Positions 1 to 10,905 of a DNA stretch of 64,000 nt are shown here, piece after piece (the stretch's first letter is position 1; each line of letters starts with the position of its first letter). The DNA is from Zoroaster sp. YZ-2022. Lineage: Eukaryota > Echinodermata > Asteroidea > Forcipulatida > Zoroasteridae. The stretch lies in contig CM055835.1 of NCBI GenBank assembly GCA_029582265.1, positions 14,935,498-14,999,497 on the forward strand, given 5' to 3'. The translations under genes and the position numbers were made by a program. The notes below the pieces were generated by a model. It saw only the letters and a program-made list of their open reading frames with translations, was not told the origin of the DNA and searched no databases.

Positions 1-1212
1 TGCACTACTTCTTTTCGGCATTACATGCATCGTGATCATTTGCATCAGCCTCACAACGCAGAAAGTGCCCAGCGAATATGTGAGTAGATGTTTTCTCTTC
101 TTCTGTGTAATTCAGGGGTGTGATTTGACAAAAGTAAAACATCATGAAAAATGAGTTAGCAATTCAGATCTGAACCAGCTACAAAGGCAAAGGGTGCATA
201 TACCACACCTCCTTCATATGATTTATGAGCAGTTCACAAGTTCTATGTGGAATAGTTTGCAAATTTAATAAAAGTAAGTTTTTGAAACTGTTGATCATTT
301 CTTTCCTCAGCTCTATCGCCTAACCTACCTCACCCGCTTCAACACCAAAGAACGTCTGGACGTTAGCGACTTCTACAAGCACAACAAATCACCTCATAGT
401 TTGGAGGACATAAATGGATTGGACAACATCCACATGGATGTAGTAGAAGTTAAAGATCAGGGCAGGAGAGATAGTGGCAGTTCTTCTAGCGACAATGAGG
501 GTGAAGATAAGAAACAAACTAGGAAGGAAGCAGACAGGGTTGAGGAGGAGTTATACGATGGAAACATGACTGCTCCTGATAATGATGTCAGAATCAGCAG
601 ATCAGGTGAGTGACTAGTTTCAATTTTTGTTTTGCCAAGTTGTCTCAAAGGGAAAGTACAGTTAAGTGCTTTAATTTATTAGAAAACACAATAGGACGTA
701 CAAATATGAACATTTACAAAAAGTTGCCGCAAATGTCTGCTCCAAGTGTTTTCTGAAAAGTGCTTTTTCACACTTTTCTTGTGACTTTGACAAGTACAAA
801 TTGCATAAAGACAGTTTACTCCAAGTCTAGAGGGGTGGTGAAAAGTACTGATCCTGCTAGAATTACAGGATGTTACAGTGGTGTCTTTATTGGGGAAGTC
901 AATCCTGTTGTCAGTGTGTCTTTTTGTCTGCATCTGACAGTCTCCCTATGACTCAGTTTTTCCTGTTCCATTTCTGCAGATTCAGAAAGCAGTAAGTCGT
1001 CCCACCATTCCTTCTGCTGGAAATTCTACAACTGGTTTTGCGGCTTCTCCACTAATGCCCCGGAGATCGAGATGACCGCGGCGACGCAGCGTGCCGACGA
1101 GCGCAAACTGATGGCTAAACTACACCAGACAAAACAAGAAAAAGTCATTCTGAACATCGTCTTGGTAATAGTGTTATGCGTTGCTGCATTTATGTACAGT
1201 TTCTGGGCATAA
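1..1212 (+). CDS. SLC5-family sodium-coupled solute cotransporter, last three exons (partial)
   Basis: Three exons with consensus splice sites and matching phases: 2-79 (donor gtgagt, phase 0), 311-605 (phase 1) and 980-1212 (stop TAA at 1210-1212). The first encodes a membrane helix ending ...TTQKVPSEY. The second opens LYRLTYLTRFNTKERLDV, the pattern that follows the penultimate helix of SGLT-type carriers (LYRLCW..RN.KEERID). The exon 2 remainder is an acidic, serine-rich cytoplasmic loop. The last exon has a W/F-rich stretch (FYNWFCGF, compare the LFCGLE region of SGLTs) and a final hydrophobic helix ending FMYSFWA. Family knowledge: SLC5 proteins import sugars, inositol or other solutes with sodium across the plasma membrane. 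The N-terminal part lies outside the window, so the substrate cannot be assigned; SGLT-like is most likely, SMIT-like possible. Confidence 0.8.
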
Positions 1213-1724
1213 GAAAATTCAACCCACATTTGTAGATTACATTCCGAGGGTGTCGACACTGATCGATCTATGTTATACTCCCTGGATAGAAGATAATGCG
1301 CTTCCATTGAAGGCCACTGGTTGCCATGTTGGTGCTCACATAAACAAGGTTTAAAATGTGCATTCCTCTTCTTTTCTATAGGCATCCACATGGCCCTGCG
1401 GTAGGCCGTGGATGCCTTCATTTGTTAGGCACCAATGGGCAACCCTCTATCCAGTTATAATAACAGAGATCAGTGGGTGTTGATATTAAACTTTTTGGAC
1501 CCACAATTTCACGTTTATGTTATAAAGGCATAAGCAGTTTTTGTGATTTCATTGGCAACCATGCTGTTGCAATAAATGCTTATAAAATAATTTGTATGAC
1601 AGATACTATAATTGGTGTCCTGTAGTCAGGGTCTGGTACCACAGCTCTACACAACTGTATTTGCTGATAATACATGGCTTGGCCCCCTGCTGGTATTATT
1701 CATTAGTATATGTGGTATGAGTAA
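1213..1724 (+). other. Probable 3' UTR and downstream DNA of the SLC5-like gene
   Basis: No coding exon follows the stop at 1212. An AATAAA poly(A) signal lies at 1571-1576, so a ~375-base 3' UTR is likely. The antisense open frame across 1026-1421 is not supported, because it overlaps the well-supported last exon. Confidence 0.5.
1571..1576 (+). promoter_or_regulatory. Candidate poly(A) signal of the SLC5-like gene
   Basis: A perfect AATAAA sits 359 bases after the stop codon, on the coding strand, in AT-rich sequence. Confidence 0.5.
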
Positions 1725-1850
1725 GACTAATTGCGGTGACACCATGTGGAATCTCAATTGAGTAGTAATTAGTTCTGAAAAGAACTGGAGGTACAACTCG
1801 ACGTTTCGATCAGTATGCTCTGATCGTCCTCAGGAGAATGTGGTATGTGG
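1725..1850 (-). mobile_element. Penelope-like/retrozyme-type relic with hammerhead-like core
   Basis: The segment recurs inverted at about 43034-43152, and its core also at 41005-41044. Read on the minus strand, 1797-1836 has CTGAGGA, then GATCAG/CTGATC around an AGCATA loop, then GAAAC and GTC. This resembles a minimal hammerhead ribozyme with a two-base-pair stem III, the form reported for Penelope-like elements and retrozymes. An extra C sits between CTGAGGA and the stem, so activity is uncertain. No reverse transcriptase is present here. Confidence 0.5.
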
Positions 1851-2059
1851 TATGAATGAGAATAAAAGGTGTTGAGCCTATAGCAAACAATTGGCCAATC
1901 AACAGCCCAGACTTGTTGAACAAATTAGTAATAATTTGTTTATCTTTGGACTATTGAAGAGAGTAAGGTATTAAAATAAAGGTTATGATTCGTATTAGTC
2001 AATGTGCATTCTGTTGTCAAAACAAGTCAAAACTAGAAATTCGAGTTTGTTTACACAAA

Positions 2060-3590
2060 CTCTAGGTGTTCGGGAGGAAGTAAAGGTCAAATTGGGGTCA
2101 CCTTTGTGTAAAATTGTTTTGACAAATAACGATCTGTACAATGGTGCAAAGATTGTGAATTTACCTCTTGTGGAAGATTTTGTTTTAAATATGAAACTTT
2201 GACTTCCGGTTTAGACAGGAAGTAAAGGTCAAATTGGGGTCACCTTTGTGTAAAATTGTTTTGACAATTAACGATCTGTACAATGGTACAAAAATTGTGA
2301 ATTTACCTCTTGTGGTTGTTGAAATATGATTTTTTTAAATATTAAACTTTGACTTCCGGTTTGGACAGGAAGTAAGGTCAAATTGGGGTCACCTTTTTGT
2401 AAATATTTTTTGACAATTAACAATGAGTACAATGGTGCAAAAAATTTCAATTTACCTCTTGTGGTTGTTGAGATATGATTTGTTTAAATATTAAACTTTG
2501 ACTTCCGGTTTGGACAGGAAGTAAAGGTCAAATTGGGGTGACCTTTGTGTAAAATTGTTTTGACAATTAACGATCTGTACAATGGTACAAAAATTGTGAA
2601 TTTACCTCTTGTGGTTGTTGAAATATGATTTTATTTAATATTAAACTTTGACTTCCGGTTTGGACAGGAAGTAAGGTCAAATTGGGGTCACCTTTTTGTA
2701 AATATTTTTTGACAATTAACGATCTGTACAATGGTACAATAATTGTGAATTTACCTCTTGTGGTTGTTGAAATATTATTTTTTTTAAATATTAAACTTTG
2801 GCTTCCGGTTTGGACAGGAAGTAAGGTCAAATTGGGTCACATTTTTGTAAATATTTTTTGACAATTAACAATGAGTACAATGGTGCAAAAAATTTCAATT
2901 TACCTCTTGTGGTTGTTGAGATATGATTTTTTTAAATATTAAACTTTGACTTCCGGTTTGGACAGGAAGTAAAGGTCAAATTGGGGTCACCTTTGTGTAA
3001 AATTGTTTTGACAACGATCTGTACAATGGTACAAAAATTGTGAATTTACCTCTTGTGGTTGTTGAAATATGATTTTATTTAATATTAAACTTTGACTTCC
3101 GGTTTGGACAGGAAGTAAGGTCAAATTGGGGTCACCTTTTTGTAAATATTTTTTGACAATTAACGATCTGTACAATGGTACAAAAATTGTGAATTTACCT
3201 CTTGTGGTTGTTGAAATATGATGTTTTTTAAATATTAAACTTTGGCTTCCGGTTTGGACAGGAAGTAAGGTCAAATTGGGTCACATTTTTGTAAATATTT
3301 TTTGACAATTAACAATGAGTACAATGGTGCAAAAAATGTCAATTTACCTCTTGTGGTTGTTGAGATATGATTTGTTTAAATATTAAACTTTGACTTCCGG
3401 TTTGGACAGGAAGTAAGGTCAAATTGGGGTCATTTTTTGGTAAATATTTTTTGACAATTAGTGATCTGTACAATGGTACAAAAATTGTGAATTTACCTCT
3501 TGTGGTTGTTGAGATATGATTTTTTTTTAATATTAAACTTTGACTTCCGGTTTGGACAGGAAGTAAGGTCAACTCGTGTTTCATCTACTT
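2060..3590 (+). repeat. ~150-bp tandem repeat array (about 10 units)
   Basis: About ten units of roughly 147-153 bases repeat head to tail. Landmarks in each unit are AAGGTCAAATTGGGGTCA, CGATCTGTACAATGGT, TTTACCTCTTGTGGTTGTTG and ACTTCCGGTTTGGACAGGAA. Neighbouring units alternate between TTTTTGTAAATA and TTTGTGTAAAAT variants, hinting at a two-unit higher-order period. Inverted copies lie at 25494-25830 and 29150-31390. Open frames inside the array are translations of the repeat, not genes. Confidence 0.9.
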
Positions 3591-3808
3591 GTTAAGTTCT
3601 AAGTACATGCCAAGTTTGCAAGTATGTGTTTGTTACCAGAAAGTCGCGGGGGAGAAGAAGAAGAAGAAGAAGAAGAAGTTAAAAAAACGAACAAAAACAA
3701 TAGGTGTTTCGGGTACATACCCGAACACCTAACAAGAGTAAGACCCGTTGTCAGGTGATGACGTTCAAGCCTTTTAAAATGCTCGTTGTCAAAATGCGAC
3801 GCGCATGC
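3591..3808. other. Array flank with GAA tract and Polinton insertion flank
   Basis: Holds sequence shared with 29585-29740 and 30540-30670 (inverted), a short (GAA)n run near 3655-3678, a hairpin (listed separately) and about 80 bases of unique DNA up to the Polinton. No gene seen. Confidence 0.6.
3702..3730. repeat. Hairpin at the edge of the ~150-bp array
   Basis: AGGTGTTTCGGGT pairs with ACCCGAACACCT around a four-base loop with one bulged T. The same hairpin is at 30507-30535, and half-copies (CGAACACCT) sit at the edges of the other array segments, so it is part of the repeat family's boundary. Confidence 0.75.
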
Positions 3809-4096
3809 AGTAGTATGTCAGATGAGTGATTCGATTCGCACCCCTTAAAAAGATATTTTAAGTCAAATTCTCCCTATAGGGATAGGGGATATTTTAAGAA
3901 TTAAAAATATGAGATTTCGAAAAAAATATTTAAAAAAAAAATTTAGACAAAAAAGATATTTTAAGTCTAAATTCTCCCTATCCCTATAGGGGATATTTTA
4001 CGAATTGTTTTTTAAAAAAACCGGAATAAATACTCTGATTTCTTTAAAAAAAAGATATTTCTTAAAAATATCTTTTTAGAAAAAAAAGATACGTTA

Positions 4097-4123
4097 AAAC
4101 CTCATCAAAAATCGATGAGGTTT
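4097..4123. terminator. Hairpin plus T-run in the left terminal repeat
   Basis: AAACCTCATC pairs with GATGAGGTTT around a short A-rich loop, followed by a T-run. It lies 75 bases before the polymerase start and is duplicated at 19630-19656. It looks like an intrinsic-terminator shape, but its role in a eukaryotic nucleus is unknown; it could insulate the polymerase promoter from the terminus or be a replication signal. Confidence 0.35.
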
Positions 4124-4149
4124 TTACAAATTTAGTTTTTAAAAAGAGA

Positions 4150-4199
4150 CTTTAAAAAGTGAGATAATGAAATAACTATTATATAGTTGTATAATAAAG
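4150..4199 (+). promoter_or_regulatory. Polymerase B promoter block
   Basis: AT-rich block GTGAGATAATGAAATAAC followed by TATATAGTTGTATAATAAAG directly before ATG. The same block precedes the polymerase fragment at 19559 and, with small changes, the Cys-rich gene at 18631. Three copies before start codons make it a good promoter candidate. Function is inferred from position and conservation only. Confidence 0.5.
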
Positions 4200-7100
4200 A
4201 TGAATACAACGAAACATTTATCGGAATGGACATTGAAAGAATTGAAAATTTTTGCTCAACGCATTAGTCGATTAATTATCGTGAAAAACAGCAAGAATAA
4301 GGTTGATAAACGTTCTTATTACAACGCTATTAAAAAGTATATGAATCATCATCATAGACAAAAACCATCGTATGAATTAAATTTATCAGAATTAAATTTA
4401 AAGAAATTAAATTTCGAAGAATTACGAGAGCGCGTAATGGTAGAAAATATTGAGTTACCGCTACACGGTTCTGGAAAAAAAGGGAAATTGATTAAAAAAG
4501 ACTACATCAACGCTGTTGATAGGTTTTTAGGTAGAGAAACCGAGTTGAGATTTAACCGTCACATTAATGGTGGTAGTTATTTACGTCAACATTTAATGAC
4601 GGTCCCGTTGAATCATAGCAAAGAAAAAGATTTAAATGTTTTTTTTAGAGCTGTAACTCCAAAGATTATCGCCGAGTTGACTAAAGACTTGAAGGATTTT
4701 AAATCGTTAAAGTTTATGATATACGTGCGCATTAAATTACTTAAAGTAAAACCAAACAGCGTGGATGAAGCTGAACCAAATATTCATAATAGTGGGCAAA
4801 TTGTTTTATTAAATTTACATGATATCAAAAATATATTAGATGGTGTTTTTTCACAAATTCAAGAGACTTTAGAAAGATATACTCAAGAAGGTAGTGGATG
4901 GGTAATAGATCGCATCGTTGGAATGAACGTTAGAATTAGTAAGTTTCAGCCTCTGAAAGGTGGTAGTTGGATAGATCTGTGTGATTATATTAAAAATAAA
5001 ATAGCGTGCATTAACGTAAAAAACAAAGACGACGATTGTTTGCGGTGGGCGATTCGTTGTTATAATAAACATAAAGAAAAATCGATAGAATTAAACATTC
5101 CAATTGAAAAAGTAATAATAATAAATTCATTTAGAATTTCTAAATACCCAAAAGAGGACGGTTTAAATTTTAACAATATCGACGCTCCTACACCCCTCAA
5201 TCAAATTAAACGAGTAGAGAAACAAAACAATATAGCGATAAACGTTCTTGGTTGTGAGTCAAACGTGATAATGGTTTATCAAATTAGCGATCAACCGGTA
5301 GAGATGGATCGTATAAATTTATTATTGATTCATAAAGAAGAAGAAAATGGTGTTAGATCTCACTACGTTTGGATTAAAGACGTGAATAAACTACTTTACG
5401 ATCAAACGAACCATCACAACCGTAAACATTTTTGTTTGAGATGTTTACAAGGTTTCTCGACAGAAGCGTATCTCGAAAACCACGTAAAAATGTGTAAGGG
5501 AATAAACGGCAGACCGACGACTATCGAAATGCCCGAAAAGGGTAAAAACGATAAATTAAAGTTTAAAAACTTTTATAAAAAGATGAAAGTTCCATTCGTA
5601 ATATACGCCGACTTTGAAAGTATTATTAAAAAGACCGACGATGTAAATGATACCAATACTACAAAACTACAAGAACACGTCGTTTGCGGTTATTCGTACG
5701 TCGTTGTTTGTTGCGACGGTACAAGTAGCTCTCCCGTTACGTACAGGGGAGAAGATGCGGCTAAACATTTTTTAAATGAATTACAGAAAGAAGAAGAAAA
5801 GATTAATACGATATTTAAAAACCCTAAAAAATTAAACATGACTAAAGAAAATGTAAAAGATTACAAGAACGCTAGCGAGTGTTGGATATGCGAAAAGAAG
5901 TTTTTTAATGACCCTGACGGCAAGTTAACTCGAGTTAGAGATCATTGTCACATTACCGGAAAATATAGAGGCGCAGCGCACAATGATTGTAATTTAAGAC
6001 AAAGTTTAAAACCAAAGAAAACGTTTATTCCGGTCGTTTTTCATAATTTGCGAGGTTACGACTCTCATCTCATTATGCAGATCGTCGGTCTCATCGAGGG
6101 AAAAATAAAGTGTATTCCAAACAATATCGAAAAGTATATTTCTTTTAGTATTAATCAACTACGATTTATAGACAGCGCTCAATTTTTACTAGCTTCGTTG
6201 GACAAACTCGTACAATCAAACGATTCTTTTCCAATAACGAGTAAACTAGAACCCAATTCTGAAAAATTCAATCTTTTAAAAAGCAAGGGTATTTATCCTT
6301 ACGAGTACATGGACTCTTTTGAGCGTTTCAAAGAAACGCTCCTTCCACCGATAGAATCGTTTTACAGCAGTTTAAACGATAGTCACATTACCACCTCTCA
6401 ATACGAGCACGCTAAAAACGTTTACAACAAGTTTGGTTGTAAAAACTTGGGTGATTATCACGATTTGTACGTGCGTACCGATACTTGCTTGTTGGCGGAC
6501 GTATTTGAAAACTTTAGAAATGTTTGTATGAAAAATTATGGATTAGATCCGGCTCATTATTATACTAGTCCTGGGCTAAGTTGGGACGCTTTATTAAAAC
6601 ATTCGAAACAAACTTTAGATTTGTTTACAGATGTTAACATGCATTTGTTAACAGAAAAGGGTACGCGAGGAGGAACGTGCATGGTGAGTAAACGATACGT
6701 GAAAGCAAATAATGTATATTTAGACGACTACGATAAAAAGAAACCATCGAGTTACATTACGTACTTGGACGCTAATAATTTATACGGCTACGCCATGAGT
6801 CAACCTTTACCGACTGGTAATTTTAAGTGGTTGAGCGAAAAACAAATTGACAGACTCGAGAGTCAAGGATTTAAAAACAATAAAGGATACATTTTAGAGA
6901 TCGATTTAGAATATCCCAAAGAATTACACGATTCTCACAACGCGTTTCCACTCGCGCCAGAGTCGTTGATAGTACCGAAAGAATGGATGAGTGAGTATCA
7001 AAAGAATTTACTAAAAGATAAACCTGCTCCAAACGTTACTAAACTGGTTCCAAATTTATAAGACAAGAAAAACTACGTGCTCCATTATCGTAATTTACAA

Positions 7101-8032
7101 TTGTATTTACAACTCGGTATGAAACTAACTAAAATTCACAAAGTTTTAGAATTTGATGAATCATGTTGGATGAAATCGTACATTGATTTAAACACTCAAC
7201 TTAGAAAAGATGCGACGAGTGATTTTGAAAAAGATTTGTACAAACTGATGAACAATTCAGTTTTTGGAAAGACGATGGAAAATGTACGAAATCGCGTCAA
7301 CGTAAATTTGAAGCGATCAAACGATCCGAGCCAAGACAATTTAATTCGCAAGCTCATCGCTCAACCAAATTTTGCAGAGGCTAGGATTTTCGATAACGAT
7401 CTAGTAGCGATTCACATGCACAAAACAAATATCAATCTCGACCGCCCGATTTACGTAGGAATGAGTATACTAGATTTATCCAAGGTTCACATGTACGATT
7501 TTTATTACAATCATTTAAAAGCAAGTATAAAAATAATTGCGAGTTGATTTACACGGATACGGATAGCCTCCTCTTGGAAATTAAAACGAAAGATGTTTAC
7601 AAAGATATGAAAAAAGACAAGCATTTATACGATTTTAGTAATTACGACAAGAGTCATTTTCTGTTTTCTGAAGAAAACAAAAAAGTGATCGGTAAAATGA
7701 AAGACGAGTGTCCGAAAACTGTAATTTCTGAAGTTGTTTGTTTAAGACCCAAAATGTATTCGATACTTACTTCAGATAAAGCTGAAATAAGAAAAGCTAA
7801 AGGAGTTAAAAGACAAGTTTTAGAAAAAGATATTAAACACGAGCGATATAAACAAGTTTTATCATTAAAAAAAACTCTACATCACCCCATGAATTTTATT
7901 AGGCACGTAAACCATAGACTATATACAACTCGAATAAATAAAATATCACTATCTCCTCTAGATACAAAGAGACACATTTTAGAAGACGGAATACACACTC
8001 TTGCTTACGGTCATTACAGACTTGTTGATTAA
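4200..8032 (+). pseudogene. polB: Protein-primed DNA polymerase B (pPolB), broken
   Basis: Replicative polymerase of Polintons, about 1277 codons if read through its breaks. Visible in order: N-terminal helical LSEWTLKELKIF segment (Rho-N/SAP-like); a C2H2 finger at residues ~406-427 (HFCLRCLQGF...HVKMC); exonuclease motif I YADFES (~463-468); an endonuclease-VII-like zinc motif CWIC...DHCH...CNL (~560-600); Exo II FHNLRGYDSHL (~618); polymerase motif A YLDANNLYGYAM (~855); motif B KLMNNSVFGKTMEN (7231-7275); and motif C YTDTDSL (7550-7570). Breaks: an in-frame TAA at 7059-7061, after which the same frame continues, and a one-base shift near 7520-7526. All catalytic motifs remain, so decay looks recent. 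It ends convergently with integrase, sharing TTAA at 8029-8032, which holds both stop codons. Confidence 0.93.
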
Positions 8033-9018
8033 CGACGAATGATTGGGGGATTCATTGTATCTCTAGGAATAATTTGTATTTCTTCTCTTACAAAACTACG
8101 AGCGGGGCCTCCTTCTACATAATACAATATGGGTTGATTAGCAGCCTTCATCGTTTTAGATATTCTATAAATTTTTAAACTCCATATAGGATCGGTCGCT
8201 CTACGTCTCGTATCTTTTTCAGCTTCACCGGGCGCGTATAAATACCGAACTAGCGAGTTTAATGGAATTCTTTTTTCGTTCTTTACAACCGATGGTGAGG
8301 CTGGATTTTGCTCAACGCTATCTAATTTAATAGCGTCTTTTGGTTTCAAGTTAATCAGTCGCGTCGTCTCGTTGTTTAACGCTTTTACGACCGCCGGTAA
8401 TCTTTTAACCCATTCTCTATTTCTCGCTTCGGTAACAATTTCTTGACCGTATTGATGCGAAAATAATCTTTCGCTCAAAGTTCTATTAAATCTCTCAACG
8501 ACACCCTGAGCTCTGTGATTTCCAACCTCTCCTCGCTGAATTTTTACATTATGCTCACTCATCAAAGCATTAACGCTGCTCATGAATTCTTTTCCGGGGT
8601 CGACTTTTATAATTTTAGGCCAAACCAACGGCGATCGTTTGTAAATTTTTTTAAAAGCATCGCTTACTCGCGCGGCTGTTTTATCGATTAAAGGTTGCGC
8701 TTCTTTATATCTGCTGGCTTCATCCACGACCGTTAACGCGTACTTGTACGTAATTCTACCGACTTTGTCGTGCGGAAGAAACAACAAGTCTGCTTGATGA
8801 ACCTCGTTTGGTTTTTCAAGCGTACTATTTGATGAGGTCGGTCTCGGAATATATTTAGGATAGGGTAAATAAATTTGCCACAGCGCTTGCTTTTTTATCC
8901 ATCGTCGAACGAGTTTTACATTTACTTTAGTTTCTTTAGCTAGCTTGCTGATTGCTGATTGACCTTTGTAGTATCCTCTCGGACTATAATAAGCGTTGGA
9001 TAGTTTTCGTTCATCCAT
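8029..9018 (-). CDS. int: Polinton integrase (retroviral-type DDE)
   Basis: Open frame of 329 codons starting MDERKLSNAYYSPRGYYKG. An N-terminal helix-turn-helix-like part (~1-60) is followed by an rve/DDE core. The first acid is in HQADLLFLPHD (~74), the second in IKVDPGKEF (~138) and the glutamate in VVERFNRTL (~174). A C-terminal beta-rich tail ends with the SFVREEIQIIP segment, the position of a chromo- or SH3-like domain in relatives. Family role: inserts the linear element into host DNA, giving the ~6-bp duplication. It appears intact while its polymerase partner is broken. The ATG at 9018 is the first in frame and is preceded by an AT-rich TATTTATAAATATTAA block. Confidence 0.92.
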   Translation of the reverse strand: MDERKLSNAYYSPRGYYKGQSAISKLAKETKVNVKLVRRWIKKQALWQIYLPYPKYIPRPTSSNSTLEKPNEVHQADLLFLPHDKVGRITYKYALTVVDEASRYKEAQPLIDKTAARVSDAFKKIYKRSPLVWPKIIKVDPGKEFMSSVNALMSEHNVKIQRGEVGNHRAQGVVERFNRTLSERLFSHQYGQEIVTEARNREWVKRLPAVVKALNNETTRLINLKPKDAIKLDSVEQNPASPSVVKNEKRIPLNSLVRYLYAPGEAEKDTRRRATDPIWSLKIYRISKTMKAANQPILYYVEGGPARSFVREEIQIIPRDTMNPPIIRR

Positions 9019-9046
9019 TTAATATTTATAAATATTATTCTTAACA

Positions 9047-9295
9047 TTATTCGGCGGGCATGAGCGAATTTGGTAAAATTCCTTGTTTAACTAACCACAT
9101 TTGCGTCGCACCGCTTAATCCAATCGTCGCGGTTAGTTTTAACCCGTCTTTTATATCAATTTTCCCTAAATCGGCTGGTTTCATTTTAAATATTTTTTCA
9201 CCGAGCATGCTATATAAAATTACTAAAAGAGTCATAACTGAGCTGTGATAAATTGTATCGGCGATCGTTTTCGTATTTATAGGCATTGAAGACAT
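9047..9295 (-). CDS. Small Polinton membrane protein (82 aa), unknown
   Basis: Starts MSSMPINTKTIADTIY. One hydrophobic helix at ~18-33 (SSVMTLLVILYSML) and a second, weaker one near 53-68 (LTATIGLSGATQMWLV) suggest a hairpin membrane protein. The gene sits 28 bases upstream of integrase on the same strand and has its own TATAAA-like block before the ATG. I do not recognise the family. Compact spacing among structural genes suggests a virion or membrane role, by inference only. Confidence 0.6.
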   Translation of the reverse strand: MSSMPINTKTIADTIYHSSVMTLLVILYSMLGEKIFKMKPADLGKIDIKDGLKLTATIGLSGATQMWLVKQGILPNSLMPAE

Positions 9296-9324
9296 GTTTA
9301 TAATCGTTAAATATAAAAAACTTT

Positions 9325-10241
9325 TTATTCCATTTCAAAAACATTTAGTTTCTCTGGTGACGAAACGCTAGCGAGTTTAACGCTAGCGAGTTTAACGGGT
9401 TCGTTTTTAAATGTTGGTTCTGAGTTGCTTCTAAACAAGAAATAAGCTCCAATAGCAATAACTCCAATAGCAATATAAAAATAATTGTAACTCGTTTCAT
9501 TGCACATCGAGTTGTTTTCTTTATAACCTTCGCTATCGAGTTTAACGATTTTTGTGGGTTTAGCGAGTTGTAGTTTTTTCTTTTTGTTAATTTCGGCTAG
9601 TTTTTTTCCAGCCGCAACTCTGTTTGGGTTTTTTAACTTAGTCGCTGGTTTGGTAATGGTCTTTGGTTCTGGTTGCGCAATCTCCTTCGGTACAGTCGTT
9701 TGCTAGTTGGTTTCATCGCTTTATTATCAATTGAAGATAATGTTTCTTCTTTTCTTTTTAAATGTTTTGCCGTAATCAGCGAAACGCTGATCGGAGCGAG
9801 AAACATACCGTACTTGTAGTATATTTCACACAACACTGTATTAAGCATGCTATTAATGAACGGATCTTTTTCTAAATCTGAAATTAATTTACCTTCATCA
9901 TCAATTTGAAATTTATGGCCGTACAAATCAATACGATTTAAACTAAGCCCCAATAGTTTAGCGTATAGCGTTATAATGGTGCTACCTAAAGACTGAGTAA
10001 TATCGCGACCTAATTTAGTTTCGTATTGCGCGTGTAATACTTCTCGCTCTTGCTCGCTCAAAGCTTCAATATCGCTAACGCTTAGTTCTTTACCGAAAAA
10101 CTTGGTCGAGTCTCCTCCTATTACAACCGATAAAAGACGTAATTTTTTTTTCAATAATAAGCTATCGTCGTTGACGCTAACGTTAGCGTCAATGAGTGGC
10201 GTCTGTATATTTTCGTTTAATATCTTACGTACTTCTTCCAT
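9325..10241 (-). pseudogene. Polinton membrane-anchored protein, one frameshift
   Basis: The first part (10241 down to about 9700) is helical and charged: MEEVRKILNENIQTPL..., with LLGLSLNRIDLYGH and a hydrophobic stretch YYKYGMFLAPISVSLITA. After a one-base shift near 9696-9710 the next frame continues through a basic NPNRVAAGKKLAEINKKKK segment and a C-terminal transmembrane helix (YFYIAIGVIAIGAYFLF) to the stop at 9325. The basic segment plus tail anchor recalls conserved Polinton virion proteins, but this is recollection, not a search. The KLASV segment is duplicated just after the helix. The other reading, two separate genes, fails because the second frame has no start codon until deep inside it. 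Confidence 0.6.
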
Positions 10242-10537
10242 TTATTATACGTACTCAAAGAATAATTAATAATATTTATTAAAAAATATAGGAACCAATA
10301 ATTAGTTTTAGATAACCCATCGACGTTTAAAATCTCGTTAAGATTTAACATTAGATCTTTTACTCGTTCAGCATCTATACTAGTATTAAATATACCTTTT
10401 ACTTTTTCAGTATTATCGTTTAATACTTGTACCAATTCTTGTCTTTCTTTTGCGGTATTTACGAGTTGGTTAAGATTATATATAAAATCATTTACTCGTT
10501 CAACAGATATATTCGTAAATACTCGTTCAACATTCAT
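10217..10537 (-). CDS. Small Polinton protein (106 aa), helical, internally repeated
   Basis: Starts MNVERVFTNISVERVNDF after a TATTTATAAAT block. Leucine/asparagine-rich helices repeat: ERVNDFIYNLNQLVN near the start and ERVKDLMLNLNEILN near the middle. The C-terminus is hydrophobic (YWFLYFLINIINYSL). It overlaps the next gene by 25 bases, and the last codons read through that gene's start region, so the true C-terminus may have been altered by mutation. Not recognised. Confidence 0.5.
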   Translation of the reverse strand: MNVERVFTNISVERVNDFIYNLNQLVNTAKERQELVQVLNDNTEKVKGIFNTSIDAERVKDLMLNLNEILNVDGLSKTNYWFLYFLINIINYSLSTYNKWKKYVRY

Positions 10538-10570
10538 ATTTATAAATATGCTTTATAATATTTATTAAAT

Positions 10571-10790
10571 TACCTATGAGTAATTACTGAGTAACCTGTG
10601 GTAATTGCTGAGTAACCTATGAGTAATTACCCTTAACCTATGAGTAATTACCCTTAACCTATGAGTAATTACCCTTAACCTATGAGTAATTACCCTTAAC
10701 CTATGAGTAGTATTTAACCATGAGTAATTGCCCTTAACCTATGAGTAATCACCCTTGACCTATGAGTAATTACCCTTAACCAAAGAGGGA
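10571..10790. repeat. ~20-bp minisatellite inside the Polinton
   Basis: About ten copies of CCTATGAGTAATTACCCTTAA with small changes lie between the helical-protein gene and the ATPase. It is the only long non-coding gap in the left half of the element. Confidence 0.9.
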
Positions 10791-10905
10791 TCGCTAAACG
10801 ACTTGACGGTAATCTCTCAGTCGCGTATTTCCCAACCGGTAGGCTGATCCGTTTTAAAATTAATTTACGGTGTTTAACCTTTTTAATTTTCATGAATTTC
10901 TATTC
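10791..10905. other. Short gap downstream of the ATPase
   Basis: About 115 bases between the minisatellite and the ATPase stop. No gene or clear signal seen beyond AT-rich sequence. Confidence 0.5.

Larger units (their letters stand above)
3809..4945. repeat. Left terminal inverted repeat of the Polinton
   Basis: Matches the right end (18845-19939) in inverted orientation: nearly identical over the outer ~390 bases and through about the first 170 bases of the polymerase gene, then patchy up to about 4945. It holds two inverted copies of CCCTATAGGGATAGGGG (near 3872 and 3975), a hairpin at 4097-4123 and the polymerase promoter. Confidence 0.85.

Noticed and set aside
7055..7070. Programmed stop-codon readthrough in polymerase B
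   Set aside because: Relatives I know do not need it, and several other genes in the same element carry ordinary damage; a point mutation is simpler.
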